A stretch of DNA of 64,000 bases from Cercospora beticola (Eukaryota > Ascomycota > Dothideomycetes > Mycosphaerellales > Mycosphaerellaceae). The stretch spans positions 806,001-870,000 of the forward strand of contig NC_088938.1 in NCBI RefSeq assembly GCF_033473495.1, in the 5' to 3' direction. A program made the position numbers and the translations under genes. The notes below the pieces were generated by a model. It was not told the DNA's origin. It saw only the letters and a program-made list of their open reading frames with translations, and did not search any database. Of the stretch, positions 31,823 through 42,123 are shown in pieces (position 1 is the first letter of the stretch; every line of letters begins with the position of its first letter).

Positions 31823-31984
31823 CCGTTCAATATGACTTGAGCTAGTCTTGGTCCACGAAGCTAGGCTCCGCACATAGCGCTCCTATCAACGACAGTCCCA
31901 GGTGCTGGCCAGCGCCTGTTGTTGCCATGATCCAGGAGAAGTGGTATGAGCTGTCGACTTACGTGCAAAGTTGCTGCACTCCCT

Positions 31985-33654
31985 TCACGTCACGCTCTCG
32001 TCTCGATGGAACATGCACATCATCCCATGGTCACCCACAGTCACCATCCAGGTCCCATTAGGACTGAACGCGATCTGCGATGTCGCGAAGTGAGAAGGCT
32101 TGCCTCCAACTGTTGGTAAATCGGTGTTGGCCGTGACCCTATAGTGTGCTGCAAGCGGTGTGAAGCGGTCGCTGAGCGTGTACTCTCGGCTCTCCGGTGC
32201 AGTTGTCGAGGATGCGCCCGTGGATGAGGCGTCGGCTAGCCAAGGATTAGCATATTCGTAACCAGAAGCGAATCAGCGATTGCTTACGAGTTTGACCAGA
32301 AGCACTACTGGTGCCGCTCTCAGCTCGACGCAGTTCTCCCAAAACATTTGCTCCCTTCTTTTTTCGACCGTTCTTCTTTCTTGGCTTCATTGAAGGTCGA
32401 TCGAACGGATCGATACCCTCCTCGAAACGCTGCATGTCCCAGAAGGAGAATCGTGTCGACTGATCACCCATGCAGAGCAAAGGTCTCTTACCCTCAGCAT
32501 GAAAGAAGCCAAAGCGATGATAAAATCGATCCGTGTGAGGTATGTCCAACGTGAGCAATCTCGCGAATCCGTGAAATCCTTCATCATGATCAAAAGAGGA
32601 ACCCGTGTACTGTCCGGCCTCCAGAATGGCTGGGTGCTCTGGCGGTAGCTCATCTGCATCGAAGCCGTCGATCTTCCATAGCAGGATCTCATTCGCATAT
32701 TTGTGTTTCTTGGCGTCGCTCTGATCTCTTGCGGCCTTCGATATTATCAGGTCTCCGTAGAACGCGAAGCTGTCGACATAATTTGGGTGAAGTTCCTTAG
32801 TGAAGAAATGTGGATTGATCTCAGTCAATGGCTTAGACGCAGTGCTCCAGTCGCTGGCTGGGTCTCGGTCTCCCACCAGCGGCACTGACCAGAGACACAC
32901 AGCTGTGTCAATGCCTCCCGAGATGAGCCATCTTCCATTGGGGTGGAATTCGATGGCAAGGACTGGTGATTGGTGTTTCGATAATATCGCCACACATGGT
33001 TGTGCCTCAAAGCTCGGATGTAGATTCCACAGTCGAATTGTATAGTCTTCCGAAACGGACGCGAGGAGGCTGGTCGTGGTCGGGGACACTGCGAGGTCGT
33101 TCACCGCGCCTCCATGGCCAGGCAGAGTTCGCGCAATTTCACCCGATTCAATGTCCAGTATTTTGATGTGCCTATGCTCAGCACCAGCAACGCAAAGCCA
33201 AGGTTTGTTCGAAATGGGCTCCTGAGCCCAAGCAAGACTGTTGAGAGAAGCAGCTGTGGTGCCCTGTTGAGGTCAGTGCCATGCCCTTGTGTAGTCCGCT
33301 TCCAAGAATGAGATGCCTCACCTGTTGCACCTCATCGTCGAAGAATCTCAAGACCTCGAACGGTGGGTCAGCACCTAGCCGTGGCCGACATACAAAAGTC
33401 TGTGGAATGTTAGCTGCTCGCCTCGACTTACGCGCAGAATTTCGAAACGTGCATACTTCTGTTCCCCCTGTCACTGCAAAGATCTGTTCGTCATCGCTAT
33501 TGCCAAATGGCCAGAATTGAACATCAAAGAGAGTCTGGCCTGCACGAGCATCAATGGGAAGGCCTGAAAATAAGCCGAAGTTGCTCGACCTACCTGTGCC
33601 CAGTCTTGAGCAATGCTGCAGGATGGGAAAGACATCACTGCCACTGGGAGCCAT
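31985..33654 (-). CDS. EED: Polycomb repressive complex 2 WD40 subunit EED/ESC, four exons
   Basis: Exons 33654-33457, 33399-33322, 33263-32288 and 32235-31985 join in phase across introns of 57, 58 and 52 nt, giving 500 residues. The spliced protein has a WD-repeat series with the EED signature: TLFDVQFWPFG, FAVTGGTE-TFVCRP, NSLAWAQEP, GAVNDLAVSP, SEDYTIRLWNLH, FHPNGRWLISGGIDTAVCLW, HPNYVDSFAFYGDLIISKA, GRFSFWD-like MGDQSTRFSFWDM, and a last repeat IAFSPNGTWMVTVGDHG. EED binds H3K27me3 and activates the methyltransferase subunit (EZH2/KMT6). Its presence implies that this fungus keeps PRC2-type facultative heterochromatin. A basic linker (KPRKKNGRKKKG) precedes the last repeat. The third exon holds most repeats. 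Confidence 0.9.
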
Positions 33655-35389
33655 GATGATAGACCCTTGAGTGAATGGCGCTGTGACCTACCACCTACCT
33701 GTGTGGGTTGCGTCGACAGCCTGCGGCCCCGCTCGTTGTGGCTCACAGCCAGTCACGCAGCGGGTGGAGACGTTGGCTCGACTAAATTGGCGTGAAGAAT
33801 ACGGAGGTGGTGGTACCTCGTCACTTCCCTTGCAAACTTGCCAGCTGCGGCATACAGCAACGCCTGGCACTCAGGCACAACCGCAGCCACAAGTTTGCAG
33901 GGATGAAGAGTGGTGCGGCAGAGCCGAGAACGTCTGTCGGAAATGCTCGGGGTTTGATGTGCCGTTGCAGTTGTGGACACACGTGCTCGAGTGGCAGTGT
34001 GCACAAAAGATGTTCTCAAGGTGGCACACGGCTGTCGCGGAGGCTCTCATCGATGATGAAAGTGGTCGTTGGCCGAGGAGGTGAGGTTGAGTGGGACCAC
34101 GGGCTCGGGACAGGAGCTGATCACTGCATGAGGCGCAGGGAAGCTGGTCGCTTGTGAAAATGCAAAGCTGAGGCGTCCAGGGTAGCAAATGCTCTTCGCG
34201 GGATTAAAAGCAGGCGTGTTGGGCAGCACTTGCTGCGAGCTGCAACGATAATTATCGCGGAAGGCGGGTTGGTTTTGTGAAGAAGAGGAGGATTCGAATG
34301 CCGTGGTGGTGCCGTGCTGGGAGGAATGAGTTGGGCAACAATGGTGGCGGGCGGCGAGGATGAGGATGAGGTCGAGGCCTCGCAGCAGGGGTGAGGTGAA
34401 GGTGGATGGAGGCCGGCGTTGTGATTTGCTGGTGGTGCAAGAAGAGACGGGGCGGCAGCGAGAGGCGACGGGGAAGCAGAAGGGACAAACGCCATTCCCA
34501 CGGACCCCGTTTGCGAGCGACATGGGTACAGTACACCGAGTGCGACTTGACATGCTGCCCTCCTGTCCTGACCAGACAGCGCACGCGTGGCCAGGCACAT
34601 CGGCGATAGCGCACAGTAATGCACAGTGTGGTACGGTACTGAAGCTGCGCGTGTGCAGCGCGTGTCCACCGCTGCCGGCGGAAGCCAAATTCTGCTCGGC
34701 AGTTTGTGAGTGCGAGTGCGCGCGGAAGGGCAGAGCGGAGCGAGGGTGAGCTCATCCCGCATGAACGAGCAGCAGGACCTGACATGCCTGCACCACGCGC
34801 GCTGAGCTAAATGCCATCCCAACTCACTAGTTACTGCTGCTGTTGCTCTCTGCTGCCACTAAAAACACCTCTCCGGCTGTCGCCGTCGTACTGCTCTCCT
34901 CCTCTCTTCGTCTGCTGTCTAATTCGCGGCCGGCGAGAAAGCTTCCAGTGGGGGCGCATTCCTCATTCGGTGCAGCCCTGCGAGCGCCCACTCCAGCCTC
35001 GACTTCCTTCGTCCGACAGCCTTTTCTCCTCCCTCATCAGCCTTGCCCAACAGCCCGCAATAACCTCGACCACGGGACGGACTGGCGCCGTGAAAGCTGA
35101 AAGCCCTCTCAGGACCCTTCTTCGCGCTCTCGACGACAGCACGAGCACGAGGTACTACTGTACCAAACAGGCTCGTCGCGTGGTGCGCAGAGCATCACCT
35201 TCCAGCCCAGCCGAGCTAGCCATATTGTCCGCCTCGAGGCCTGCATCTCGGTCTTGTCTCGCAACGAGACCATCGGCATCCCGACTGCACCTCGCCCAAG
35301 CTGCTGCCAGCTTGGGTCAACATGAGCATCCCGCATTGAGAGACTCCTCTTCCCGCACCTGTCTGTCATAGCGGCACTCCGCCAGCAGT
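33655..35389. other. Long divergent promoter region, EED / PAS gene
   Basis: About 1.7 kb between outward-facing starts. Three minus frames of 177-233 codons (34822-34121, 34785-34252, 34688-34047) overlap in different phases and encode low-complexity Ser/Pro/His/Cys-rich chains, typical of chance in GC-rich DNA. The part near 34800-35390 is CT-rich and could be a long 5' leader of the PAS gene. Confidence 0.5.
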
Positions 35390-37073
35390 ATGGAGACCAC
35401 TTTCATCTCCATTCACGGTAAGCCCGCTTGCGCCGCAACCCTTCCTCCCGCCACTCAGCACGCTCACGTGTTCTGCTAGACCTCAGCGACAATGCGACCA
35501 TCCTCTATACCTCGGATTCGGTGGTAGACGTCTTGGGCTACACACCAGATGAGATTGTCAATCACTCCGCGTGGGAGCTCTTTCCCGAGGATGAGATTCC
35601 CGATGCCCAGAAATTCCACCGCAAGCGCGTCAACACCGATAGGGCCGCTGTGCTGGCCTACGTGCGCGTGCGGAATCGTGAGGGCGCATGGATTGGCTGC
35701 GAAGTGTGTATGACGGTCGTCTACGATGTCATTGTCGTATGTACCAGTGTCTACAGGCGCGGCCTCAAGTCAGAGAGTAAGTGCGACGCACAAACTAGAC
35801 ATTGCATGTCCGCTGACATTGCGTAGAACGTGCGTTGGAGGCACCCATGGTCCGCCGCATATTCTCGTCGTCGCCCAAGGACCCGAGATATCACATGCTG
35901 TCCCACTTGTCGACCAAATTCTCACAGCCACTAAAACAGGACCAGCTGCATGAACCTCGTGCAGCTTTATTCCTCAATCGATTCACCAGGACTTTGACCA
36001 TCATGTACGCCACGAGCGGACTCAACGAAGTCATCGGCATTCCAGCAGAGGCGATGCGCGGGCGCAGCTTCTACTACTGCATTTCCGAAAATTGTCTGCA
36101 AGACGCTGTCAAGTGTCTGGAGAATGCCAAAGGCAACGATTCAATAGCCTATTTACGCTTCTGGTTCCGCGATCCACGGATAGACGACGACCCGGTCGAA
36201 GACGATAGCAGCGACGAAGAGATGACGACGGATGCTAGCGAAGAAGGCGGCGTAGTGCTTGACAGCGGCGATTCCAGTGTGCGTCCGGCTAGCGCCAATG
36301 GCATGGACATCGATAGCGACGAGTCACATAAGGACTCGCGGCATTCTTCCGGCGATAGCACACTGGCTGCCGATACCCACGAGGCAATTTTCGGCCATGC
36401 TCGTCGCGCAGAGTCGTCGACTTCATCTCTCGGCCAGTCGCCTCCACGAGATGGCGCGGCTGCTGCTCCGATCCTTAGAGACCCCATTGAGCTGGAGGCA
36501 GTGGTATCATGCACATCTGATGGCCTGGTGGTATGTTTGCGAAAGGCACGACCTTTAATCCCTCATCCGACACAACGGCCATCTCAGCCTGTACACCGGA
36601 ACGGCCTGTTCGCAGCACCTTGGGCGCACCAGGCAGTACTTCCCCCAATGGAGGCCAGAGCGGGGACAGGATATGGTCCAACATTTGCGCCCGCGCTTGG
36701 ACCGCAGGGCGCCCGTCGCGATGTCCACCCGCAGCCACAAGCGGCTGGTCCAAGTCAGATGGACTACATGGCCGCCATCCGGGAGCAAGCTGTCTTCGCC
36801 TGGGCACTCACCGGTATCAACGGTATGCTGGCAGAATATGGACACGGTAAACCGACTGGCGAATCAGTGCCACAGGATGGTCTTCCAATCTGGGAGAGCG
36901 ACCATAAGAAACAAAAGTTGTATCACGATAGCACCGACGGCGAGTTTGGGAAGGGCCGACCAGCTCACATTTTTGGCGATCCTGGGATAGATCGCAATAG
37001 CACGAATGGTAGTCGTGGGATGAAATCGAACGGATACTCGAGCATCTCGCCTCCGGATCAGACCCCACGATGA
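35390..37073 (+). CDS. PAS-domain protein, putative sensor or transcriptional regulator
   Basis: Exons 35390-35417, 35480-35776 and 35827-37073 join in phase across introns of 62 and 50 nt, giving 523 residues. The first exon is only 28 nt (METTFISIH). The PAS fold spans about residues 5-105 (DNATILYTSDSVVDVLGYTPDEIV, AYVRVRNREGAW, VVCTSVYRR). A second, weaker PAS-like region (TIMYATSGLNEVIGIPAEAMRGRSFYYCI) lies near residue 165 and contains a Cys, but not the GRNCRFLQ flavin motif of LOV photoreceptors. The rest is acidic then Gln/Pro-rich and disordered, with no GATA finger, so it is not a white-collar protein. Fungal proteins of this build have PAS-PAS followed by disordered tails; ligand and target are unknown. 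Confidence 0.8.
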
Positions 37074-37425
37074 AACACCTTGGAAGCTACCCAATCGTGC
37101 TCTTTGAGCTCTGACACGACGACCACCGGTTCTCTGCCGAAAACGAAACGACTTTCTCACGAGATACCCAAATGAGGTTCTGGTATCTGTTCAGCATTTT
37201 AGCGTGTACGAATGACGGCTGTTGCATCCATATGGCGCAAGAGGCGCGAGATTGGATACTATCACTTTCCGATCAGTGGCAAAACTTTTGAATATCACGA
37301 AAAGTCCTGCACGAGATGTGCGAACGCATTGCGATGTGGAGCAGAGAAGGAATTGCTACTTCTTCAGGTACTAATTCAGAGTTGAGATCTCGACCACTCA
37401 TCATCAGTGTCGATACGATCAGAAA
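37074..37425. other. Convergent intergenic region
   Basis: About 350 bases between the PAS gene and MSH1 stops. Nothing recognised besides short frames. Confidence 0.5.
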
Positions 37426-38400
37426 CTATCCCGTGCCTGCGCCAACCGCACCCTCAATATCCTTCCCTTCCACCACACGCCTCTCTCCTCGCCTCCCTTT
37501 CTCCCTCTGCAACTCCCCCAAAATCTCTCCAGCAACCTCAATCGCCTTCTCCGGCAACCCCGCCAACCTCGCCACCTTCAACGCATGCGAATCCCGATTA
37601 ACCCCTTTCCTCAACTGATGCGCATAAACCCAACTGCCATCATCTTTCTCCACCACACTCGTACAATAACATTCCAACCCCTCAAACTCCCTCGTCATAT
37701 CGGCCAATACATGAAAATGCGTCGCAAACAGTGTCCTGCTTTGATTCACATAAAACAAATGATGTAAACAAGCATAACCTACTGCGATCCCATCTTCAGG
37801 CGTCGTACCTCTTCCGACTTCATCCATAATAACAAACGACCTCGGGGTAGCTTGTTTGAGGATTTCAGCCGATTCGAGCATTTCGATCATAAAGGTTGAT
37901 TGGTCTTGATAGAGGTTGTCGGCTGAACCTACACGGCTGAAGAGTTTGTCTACGAGGCCGAGTTCGGCGTAAGTTGCCGGGACGAAAGAGCCTGTTTGGG
38001 CGAGGATCGTTATGAGGGCGTTTTGGCGGAGGTAAGTACTTTTGCCTGCCATGTTGGGGCCTGTAATGAGGGAGATTTTATTTGTTGGAGAGCCGACTGT
38101 GCAGTTGTTGGAGGTGAAACTGCGGCCTTGGGAGGTGAGGCTGGCGTCTACGGTTGGGTGGCGGCCGGAGATGATGTTGTGGGTCGTGGAGGTGTTGAGG
38201 ATGGGTCGGACGAGGTTGCGTTCTTTGGCCAGGTGCGCGGAGGAGCAGGCTACGTCTAGTTCGTCGAGGACAGAGGCGTTGCGGCGGAGTTTGACGAGGT
38301 TTTCGAGGACTTCGGCGCGGAGTTTGGTGAGAACGCGAAGTTCTTCTGTGCGGATGCGGTTTTTGGCGTCGTCGATGAGGACGCCGAGTTGGGTCCATTG
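37426..38400. other. GC-skew switch island 5 (C-rich to G-rich)
   Basis: On the + strand, 37441-37560 has 62 C and 9 G, and 38101-38220 has 59 G and 16 C (direct count). The switch lies near 37800-37850 inside MSH1, a minus-strand gene. Confidence 0.82.
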
Positions 38401-40578
38401 TGGAAGATAGAATGACTTCGTGCTTTTCGTCGAGCCAATGATCCGAGCGCCTTCGAGGGTTGCTAATGTGCCTTTGGCATCTCGGCCTTTGATATGGCAG
38501 AAGTGACCAAGCTGGGAACTCCATTTCAGACTGAGACTCTCAGACTGTAGATTTTTGCGCAACTTCTGCGCGAGCTCTGATTTGGCTTCCATGAGCTGGT
38601 CGATATCCCTGTGGGCGCGTTCCAAGGTGGAAGACGCATTACGACGCATTATCCAAATCTCGCCAGAATTCATGTCAGCGTTCTTGTCTGCTGATGCAGC
38701 CTTCGAGCGACGCCGAGTGAGACTAGGGCCTTTCTCGCCAGCAGCTTCTGCAGAGATGACTTCGTCGGCCATTCCCTCGGCCTCGATGCCAGCCGCTTCA
38801 TCGACAGAATGTTTCCTGCTCAAGCCATCTTCATCAATGGCACTCTTGATCTTCTCAGCAGCCTTTCCAGGCGTGTCCAGATCTAGACGTCCAAGGATGT
38901 CCCAGAGAAAGGTTAGATCTTGGGATGCATAATTGCTGTCCTCGTGCATAAGCCGATCTTGATTATCGACTATGTGCTGATGTAGGAGCGAAGACAACTT
39001 CTGCATTATGTCGATAGTTCTGGCAAGCGCGAGCAGATCGTCCGCGTCACCTTTGCCAGCGGTAAACTTCGGCATGAGACGAAATGTATCATGTGTTTGC
39101 CGCAGAAGAGCTACTATGTCTTCGCGCAAAGAGTCGTAACTCAGCATTTCCTGGACAAGATCCAATCTATCATTGATGACAGTCAAAGACATTGATGGCG
39201 AGACGAGCCGTTGACTCAACAGGCGAGCACCACTTTTGGTGACGGTGTGTCGGATGGCATGCAGCAGACTTCCCTGGGTCGCACCTTCTCGAAGTGTGGA
39301 GCGAATTTCAAGATTACGCAGACTCTGCTTGTCAATCGCCATGTAGTCGTCATCTGTCCTGCGCACTGGAGGTAACAGCTGAATCTTGATATCGAGCAGT
39401 TTGTGACGAACATAGTCTAGCAGTAAGCTACCTGCTGCCACTTCAAATGCAGTGAAGTCCGCTTGCTTCTTTTCCGGTATCGCGCGCTCTAGCATAGGAG
39501 TCCAGTCTTCCAAAGGAGTTACTGGCCTGGGTGCAGGATGGAAGTGCATTGGTAGGTTGGCGTCGCTGATGAGGCGCTGAAGGTTGGACTGATCTGCAGA
39601 TTGCAAAGCTTGGTCGAGGACCACCTCTCTCGGACCTATGCGCGCAGTGATGGAAGGCAGAGTCGCCAGATCGGACACTTGCGTAAAGAAGTCGCCGCTG
39701 GAGAGGTCAACCCAACTCAAGCCTACCTTCATGTTTCGTCTGTACTTTTCATACGCTGCTCTATCGTCGACGACAACATGGGCAGCAGGAAGTGCGCCTC
39801 CAAAATGTATTGCGAGCAAGTAATTGTTCTCGAACGGGTCCATGAAGCTTTCATCGATAAGTGTTCCAGCAGTAACGACTCTGGTGACTCGTCGATCGAA
39901 TAGCATAGTGCCGTTCTTACTGTTTCGCTCACTTTCTGAGATGGGTATCTGCTCAGAGATTGCCACTTGCTGTCCCAGGTCCTGTACAAACATCTTGAGA
40001 TATCGCTCAAGCTGGGTATGCTGAAACCCAGCCATGGGCACGTCCCCTAGCGTTGTTGCCCTTTTGGCAACTTTGAGGTTCACTAAAGGAGCAAATTGTT
40101 CGACCTGGTCGAAGTACATCTCGTAGAAGTCGCCAACTCGTGTGAGCACGACGCAATCTTTGAACTTTCGAACATTGTTAAGGTGCTGTTGCAGAACTGT
40201 CGGGTAGCTCTTCTCCGGCTGCACAGCAACCTCATCAGGTGGCAGTGGCGACAGAGCGCCTTGTGTGAGTTCGCTTGCTTTGATGGTGCTTTTTGTTTTA
40301 GCATTCCGTGTTTGCGTCCAGAGCCATGGTCGCTTGGCGATGCATTGAAGAGGTGCAGAAGCTGGCGTGCGACGGGTGACGCCCAACGCTTTTCCCGGAG
40401 GATCGCATGCTGCTCTGAATGGAAGCAGTCGCGCCCTCATTGGCGGCCTGGATTTGTCGTTTCGAGGAAGGTGTTTCCAAGCACGCGTCAGTTGCTCAGA
40501 AGTGTCGGCGACACCCCTGAAGCCGAGAGCGAAGCGCGCTAGCACGCGTTCGAAGAAGGAAGGTGCAGCGAGAGGCAT
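37426..40578 (-). CDS. MSH1: Mitochondrial MutS homologue
   Basis: A 1050-residue intronless frame from the ATG at 40578. The N-terminal 90 residues are Arg/Ala/Ser-rich with few acids, fitting a mitochondrial presequence. MutS domain I follows with a mismatch-binding GDFYEMY motif (VLTRVGDFYEMYFDQ), where the Phe-x-Glu stacks on mispaired bases. Later come the lever/clamp regions and the ATPase: GPNMAGKSTYL (Lys846), the ST-rich loop SADNLYQDQSTFMIEM, VIMDEVGRGT (Asp919) and the ATHFH switch His. This is the MSH1 pattern of mitochondrial mismatch repair rather than MSH2-MSH6, because of the presequence and the absence of MSH-specific N-terminal domains. A Lys/Glu-rich insertion with an RRRSKAAS run lies in the middle (about residue 630). 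The 3' half shows skew island 5. Confidence 0.92.
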   Translation of the reverse strand: MPLAAPSFFERVLARFALGFRGVADTSEQLTRAWKHLPRNDKSRPPMRARLLPFRAACDPPGKALGVTRRTPASAPLQCIAKRPWLWTQTRNAKTKSTIKASELTQGALSPLPPDEVAVQPEKSYPTVLQQHLNNVRKFKDCVVLTRVGDFYEMYFDQVEQFAPLVNLKVAKRATTLGDVPMAGFQHTQLERYLKMFVQDLGQQVAISEQIPISESERNSKNGTMLFDRRVTRVVTAGTLIDESFMDPFENNYLLAIHFGGALPAAHVVVDDRAAYEKYRRNMKVGLSWVDLSSGDFFTQVSDLATLPSITARIGPREVVLDQALQSADQSNLQRLISDANLPMHFHPAPRPVTPLEDWTPMLERAIPEKKQADFTAFEVAAGSLLLDYVRHKLLDIKIQLLPPVRRTDDDYMAIDKQSLRNLEIRSTLREGATQGSLLHAIRHTVTKSGARLLSQRLVSPSMSLTVINDRLDLVQEMLSYDSLREDIVALLRQTHDTFRLMPKFTAGKGDADDLLALARTIDIMQKLSSLLHQHIVDNQDRLMHEDSNYASQDLTFLWDILGRLDLDTPGKAAEKIKSAIDEDGLSRKHSVDEAAGIEAEGMADEVISAEAAGEKGPSLTRRRSKAASADKNADMNSGEIWIMRRNASSTLERAHRDIDQLMEAKSELAQKLRKNLQSESLSLKWSSQLGHFCHIKGRDAKGTLATLEGARIIGSTKSTKSFYLPQWTQLGVLIDDAKNRIRTEELRVLTKLRAEVLENLVKLRRNASVLDELDVACSSAHLAKERNLVRPILNTSTTHNIISGRHPTVDASLTSQGRSFTSNNCTVGSPTNKISLITGPNMAGKSTYLRQNALITILAQTGSFVPATYAELGLVDKLFSRVGSADNLYQDQSTFMIEMLESAEILKQATPRSFVIMDEVGRGTTPEDGIAVGYACLHHLFYVNQSRTLFATHFHVLADMTREFEGLECYCTSVVEKDDGSWVYAHQLRKGVNRDSHALKVARLAGLPEKAIEVAGEILGELQREKGRRGERRVVEGKDIEGAVGAGTG

Positions 40579-41111
40579 CTTGAATTGACTTCGAAAGTTC
40601 TCCTCGCGACTTCGTCTCTTCTTACATCAATGCCACCAATAAAGCCTGAACGAATCATCGACTGTGAGACCTTTGAAATGAAAGCGAGACAGTATCGCAA
40701 TGCGACTGGGAGTTGGTTTACGCCGAACGCAGGATGAATCTCAAAAACAGTCTACCGCTCGCACAGTAGAGCTCACGCACGGATGATGTATGCTGGCCGG
40801 CTGAGACTGTGGGCGATTCTGCAGAAGACATGGCGAGACCGAATATCACAAGCTCTCACCAAGTGCGTCTTTGACGCAGTATTCATGACTTACCGATGCA
40901 GTGATTGAGCAAGAATAAGACATACATGAAACTGTGCCAGCCACATCGAAACGACCATGTGCCATTCAGGTGTACAAACTTGCTTTGACATAAATGCTAT
41001 GCTCTCCATATGCAGGATGAAATCTTCCCACCAAGCTCATTGTCCTTCTTGTCGTCCGGGACCAGCCTGCATCCATCAATCAGAGACAAAGAACCCGTCA
41101 CTAACGCCTAG
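40579..41111. other. Divergent promoter region, MSH1 / tail-anchored protein gene
   Basis: About 530 bases. Only short frames such as + 40957-41190. No repeat or RNA gene recognised. Confidence 0.5.
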
Positions 41112-42119
41112 ATGGCCGCGTGGTCTTTGTGTAGCATATTGCTCACCCCAAGACTTTTCCATATGGCACAACAAGCGGCGACTCTTGTAGGACAACCTGC
41201 TAGACAGAATCAGAATTCCAAAATGCATCTAGCGATACCGAATCATCGTACTCGACGAGTGGAAGCGATCAGGCAAAATGTGAGGAGGCATCAACAGGCA
41301 GCGGAAAGGCAAAAACTTGCGGAGAAAGCTGCACCGGCTTATTTGCAGCACCACGGCAGGATCTCAACATGCACTCCTGAGACTTTCCTGCGCAAACGCA
41401 AGCCTGTACCTGCAACAGCATCAGTCCTGAGAGGAGATCTGGGCTATGCCTTTCACGACCCATCACATGACACTGAGTCAAACACCCAATCCGTTCCGAC
41501 TGAGACCTGTGTTCTACCGCAAGAGCACATTGTGACAGAACCGCGCACACCAATTAAAGTGCCAGAACGTTCCGACTCATTCGACGAAGACTACGACTTG
41601 ACTCCTCGATACATGCGACGTTACCTCACACGTGAAGCACGAGCTAGACCGCAACCGGATCCTCGTCCTACAGCCTCTATTGAGAAGAAGACCGCGCTCG
41701 ACCAAGGCAGTTCGACGAGCATGTTCAATATTGCCAACCCATACTCTGCTTTTATGGCACCGATTGAGCCTCCAGCATACCTTGCCGGCCCTTCGAGCCC
41801 ATTAGAGAAAAGAAGACGAGGCCTGTTTCAACAAGACAAAGCCGCACCTCAGCTTCCTCGCCAGCCGGTGGTTTCCACAGCTGTGGTATCGTCTCCAGCG
41901 AATATGCAATCTTCAAGCATGACCGAATGGAAACGAGCAGAGAACGGACGCGACGAAGCCTTGACTTCGAGCTCCAAAGTCCTGGAACAGGGTGCGATGA
42001 ACATGAGCGCCTTCCTCGATACAATGCTTTGCATTTTCGCACTCGGCCTCGTGGTTGTCGCAGGCGCTGGCACTATGTCGACATTCATAGCGTTGATGAC
42101 CGCACCAGCTAGCTGGTAG
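41112..42119 (+). CDS. Hypothetical tail-anchored membrane protein
   Basis: A 335-residue intronless frame. The first ATG is 41112; a second Met at 41224 (MHLAIPNH) starts a more uniform basic region and could be the true start. The chain has a basic helical stretch (about 45-75, many Arg/Gln/Lys), an acidic centre (PERSDSFDEDYDLTPRYMRRYLTREARAR), a Pro-rich region, and one hydrophobic segment in the last 35 residues (DTMLCIFALGLVVVAGAGTM) that would anchor it in a membrane with nearly no lumenal tail. I do not recognise the family. The stop (42117-42119) lies 5 bases from the end of the convergent gene on the other strand, so their 3' regions must overlap. Confidence 0.55.
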   Translation: MAAWSLCSILLTPRLFHMAQQAATLVGQPARQNQNSKMHLAIPNHRTRRVEAIRQNVRRHQQAAERQKLAEKAAPAYLQHHGRISTCTPETFLRKRKPVPATASVLRGDLGYAFHDPSHDTESNTQSVPTETCVLPQEHIVTEPRTPIKVPERSDSFDEDYDLTPRYMRRYLTREARARPQPDPRPTASIEKKTALDQGSSTSMFNIANPYSAFMAPIEPPAYLAGPSSPLEKRRRGLFQQDKAAPQLPRQPVVSTAVVSSPANMQSSSMTEWKRAENGRDEALTSSSKVLEQGAMNMSAFLDTMLCIFALGLVVVAGAGTMSTFIALMTAPASW

Positions 42120-42123
42120 CCGA

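Noticed and set aside
33400..33431. A 32-nt GTAAGT...CCACAG candidate intron in EED
   Set aside because: Splicing it shifts the frame into a stop. The upstream GTATGC donor to the same acceptor (57 nt) keeps the family sequence (TGGTE-TFVCRP) in phase.
33566..33596. A 30-nt GTAGGT...TTTTCAG candidate intron near the EED start
   Set aside because: Too short to be a spliceosomal intron, and reading through keeps the frame; treated as exon sequence.
34047..34822. Three minus-strand open frames of 177-233 codons
   Set aside because: They overlap in different phases and encode Ser/Pro/His/Cys-rich chains without motifs, splice signals or family likeness; typical of chance frames in G/C-rich DNA.
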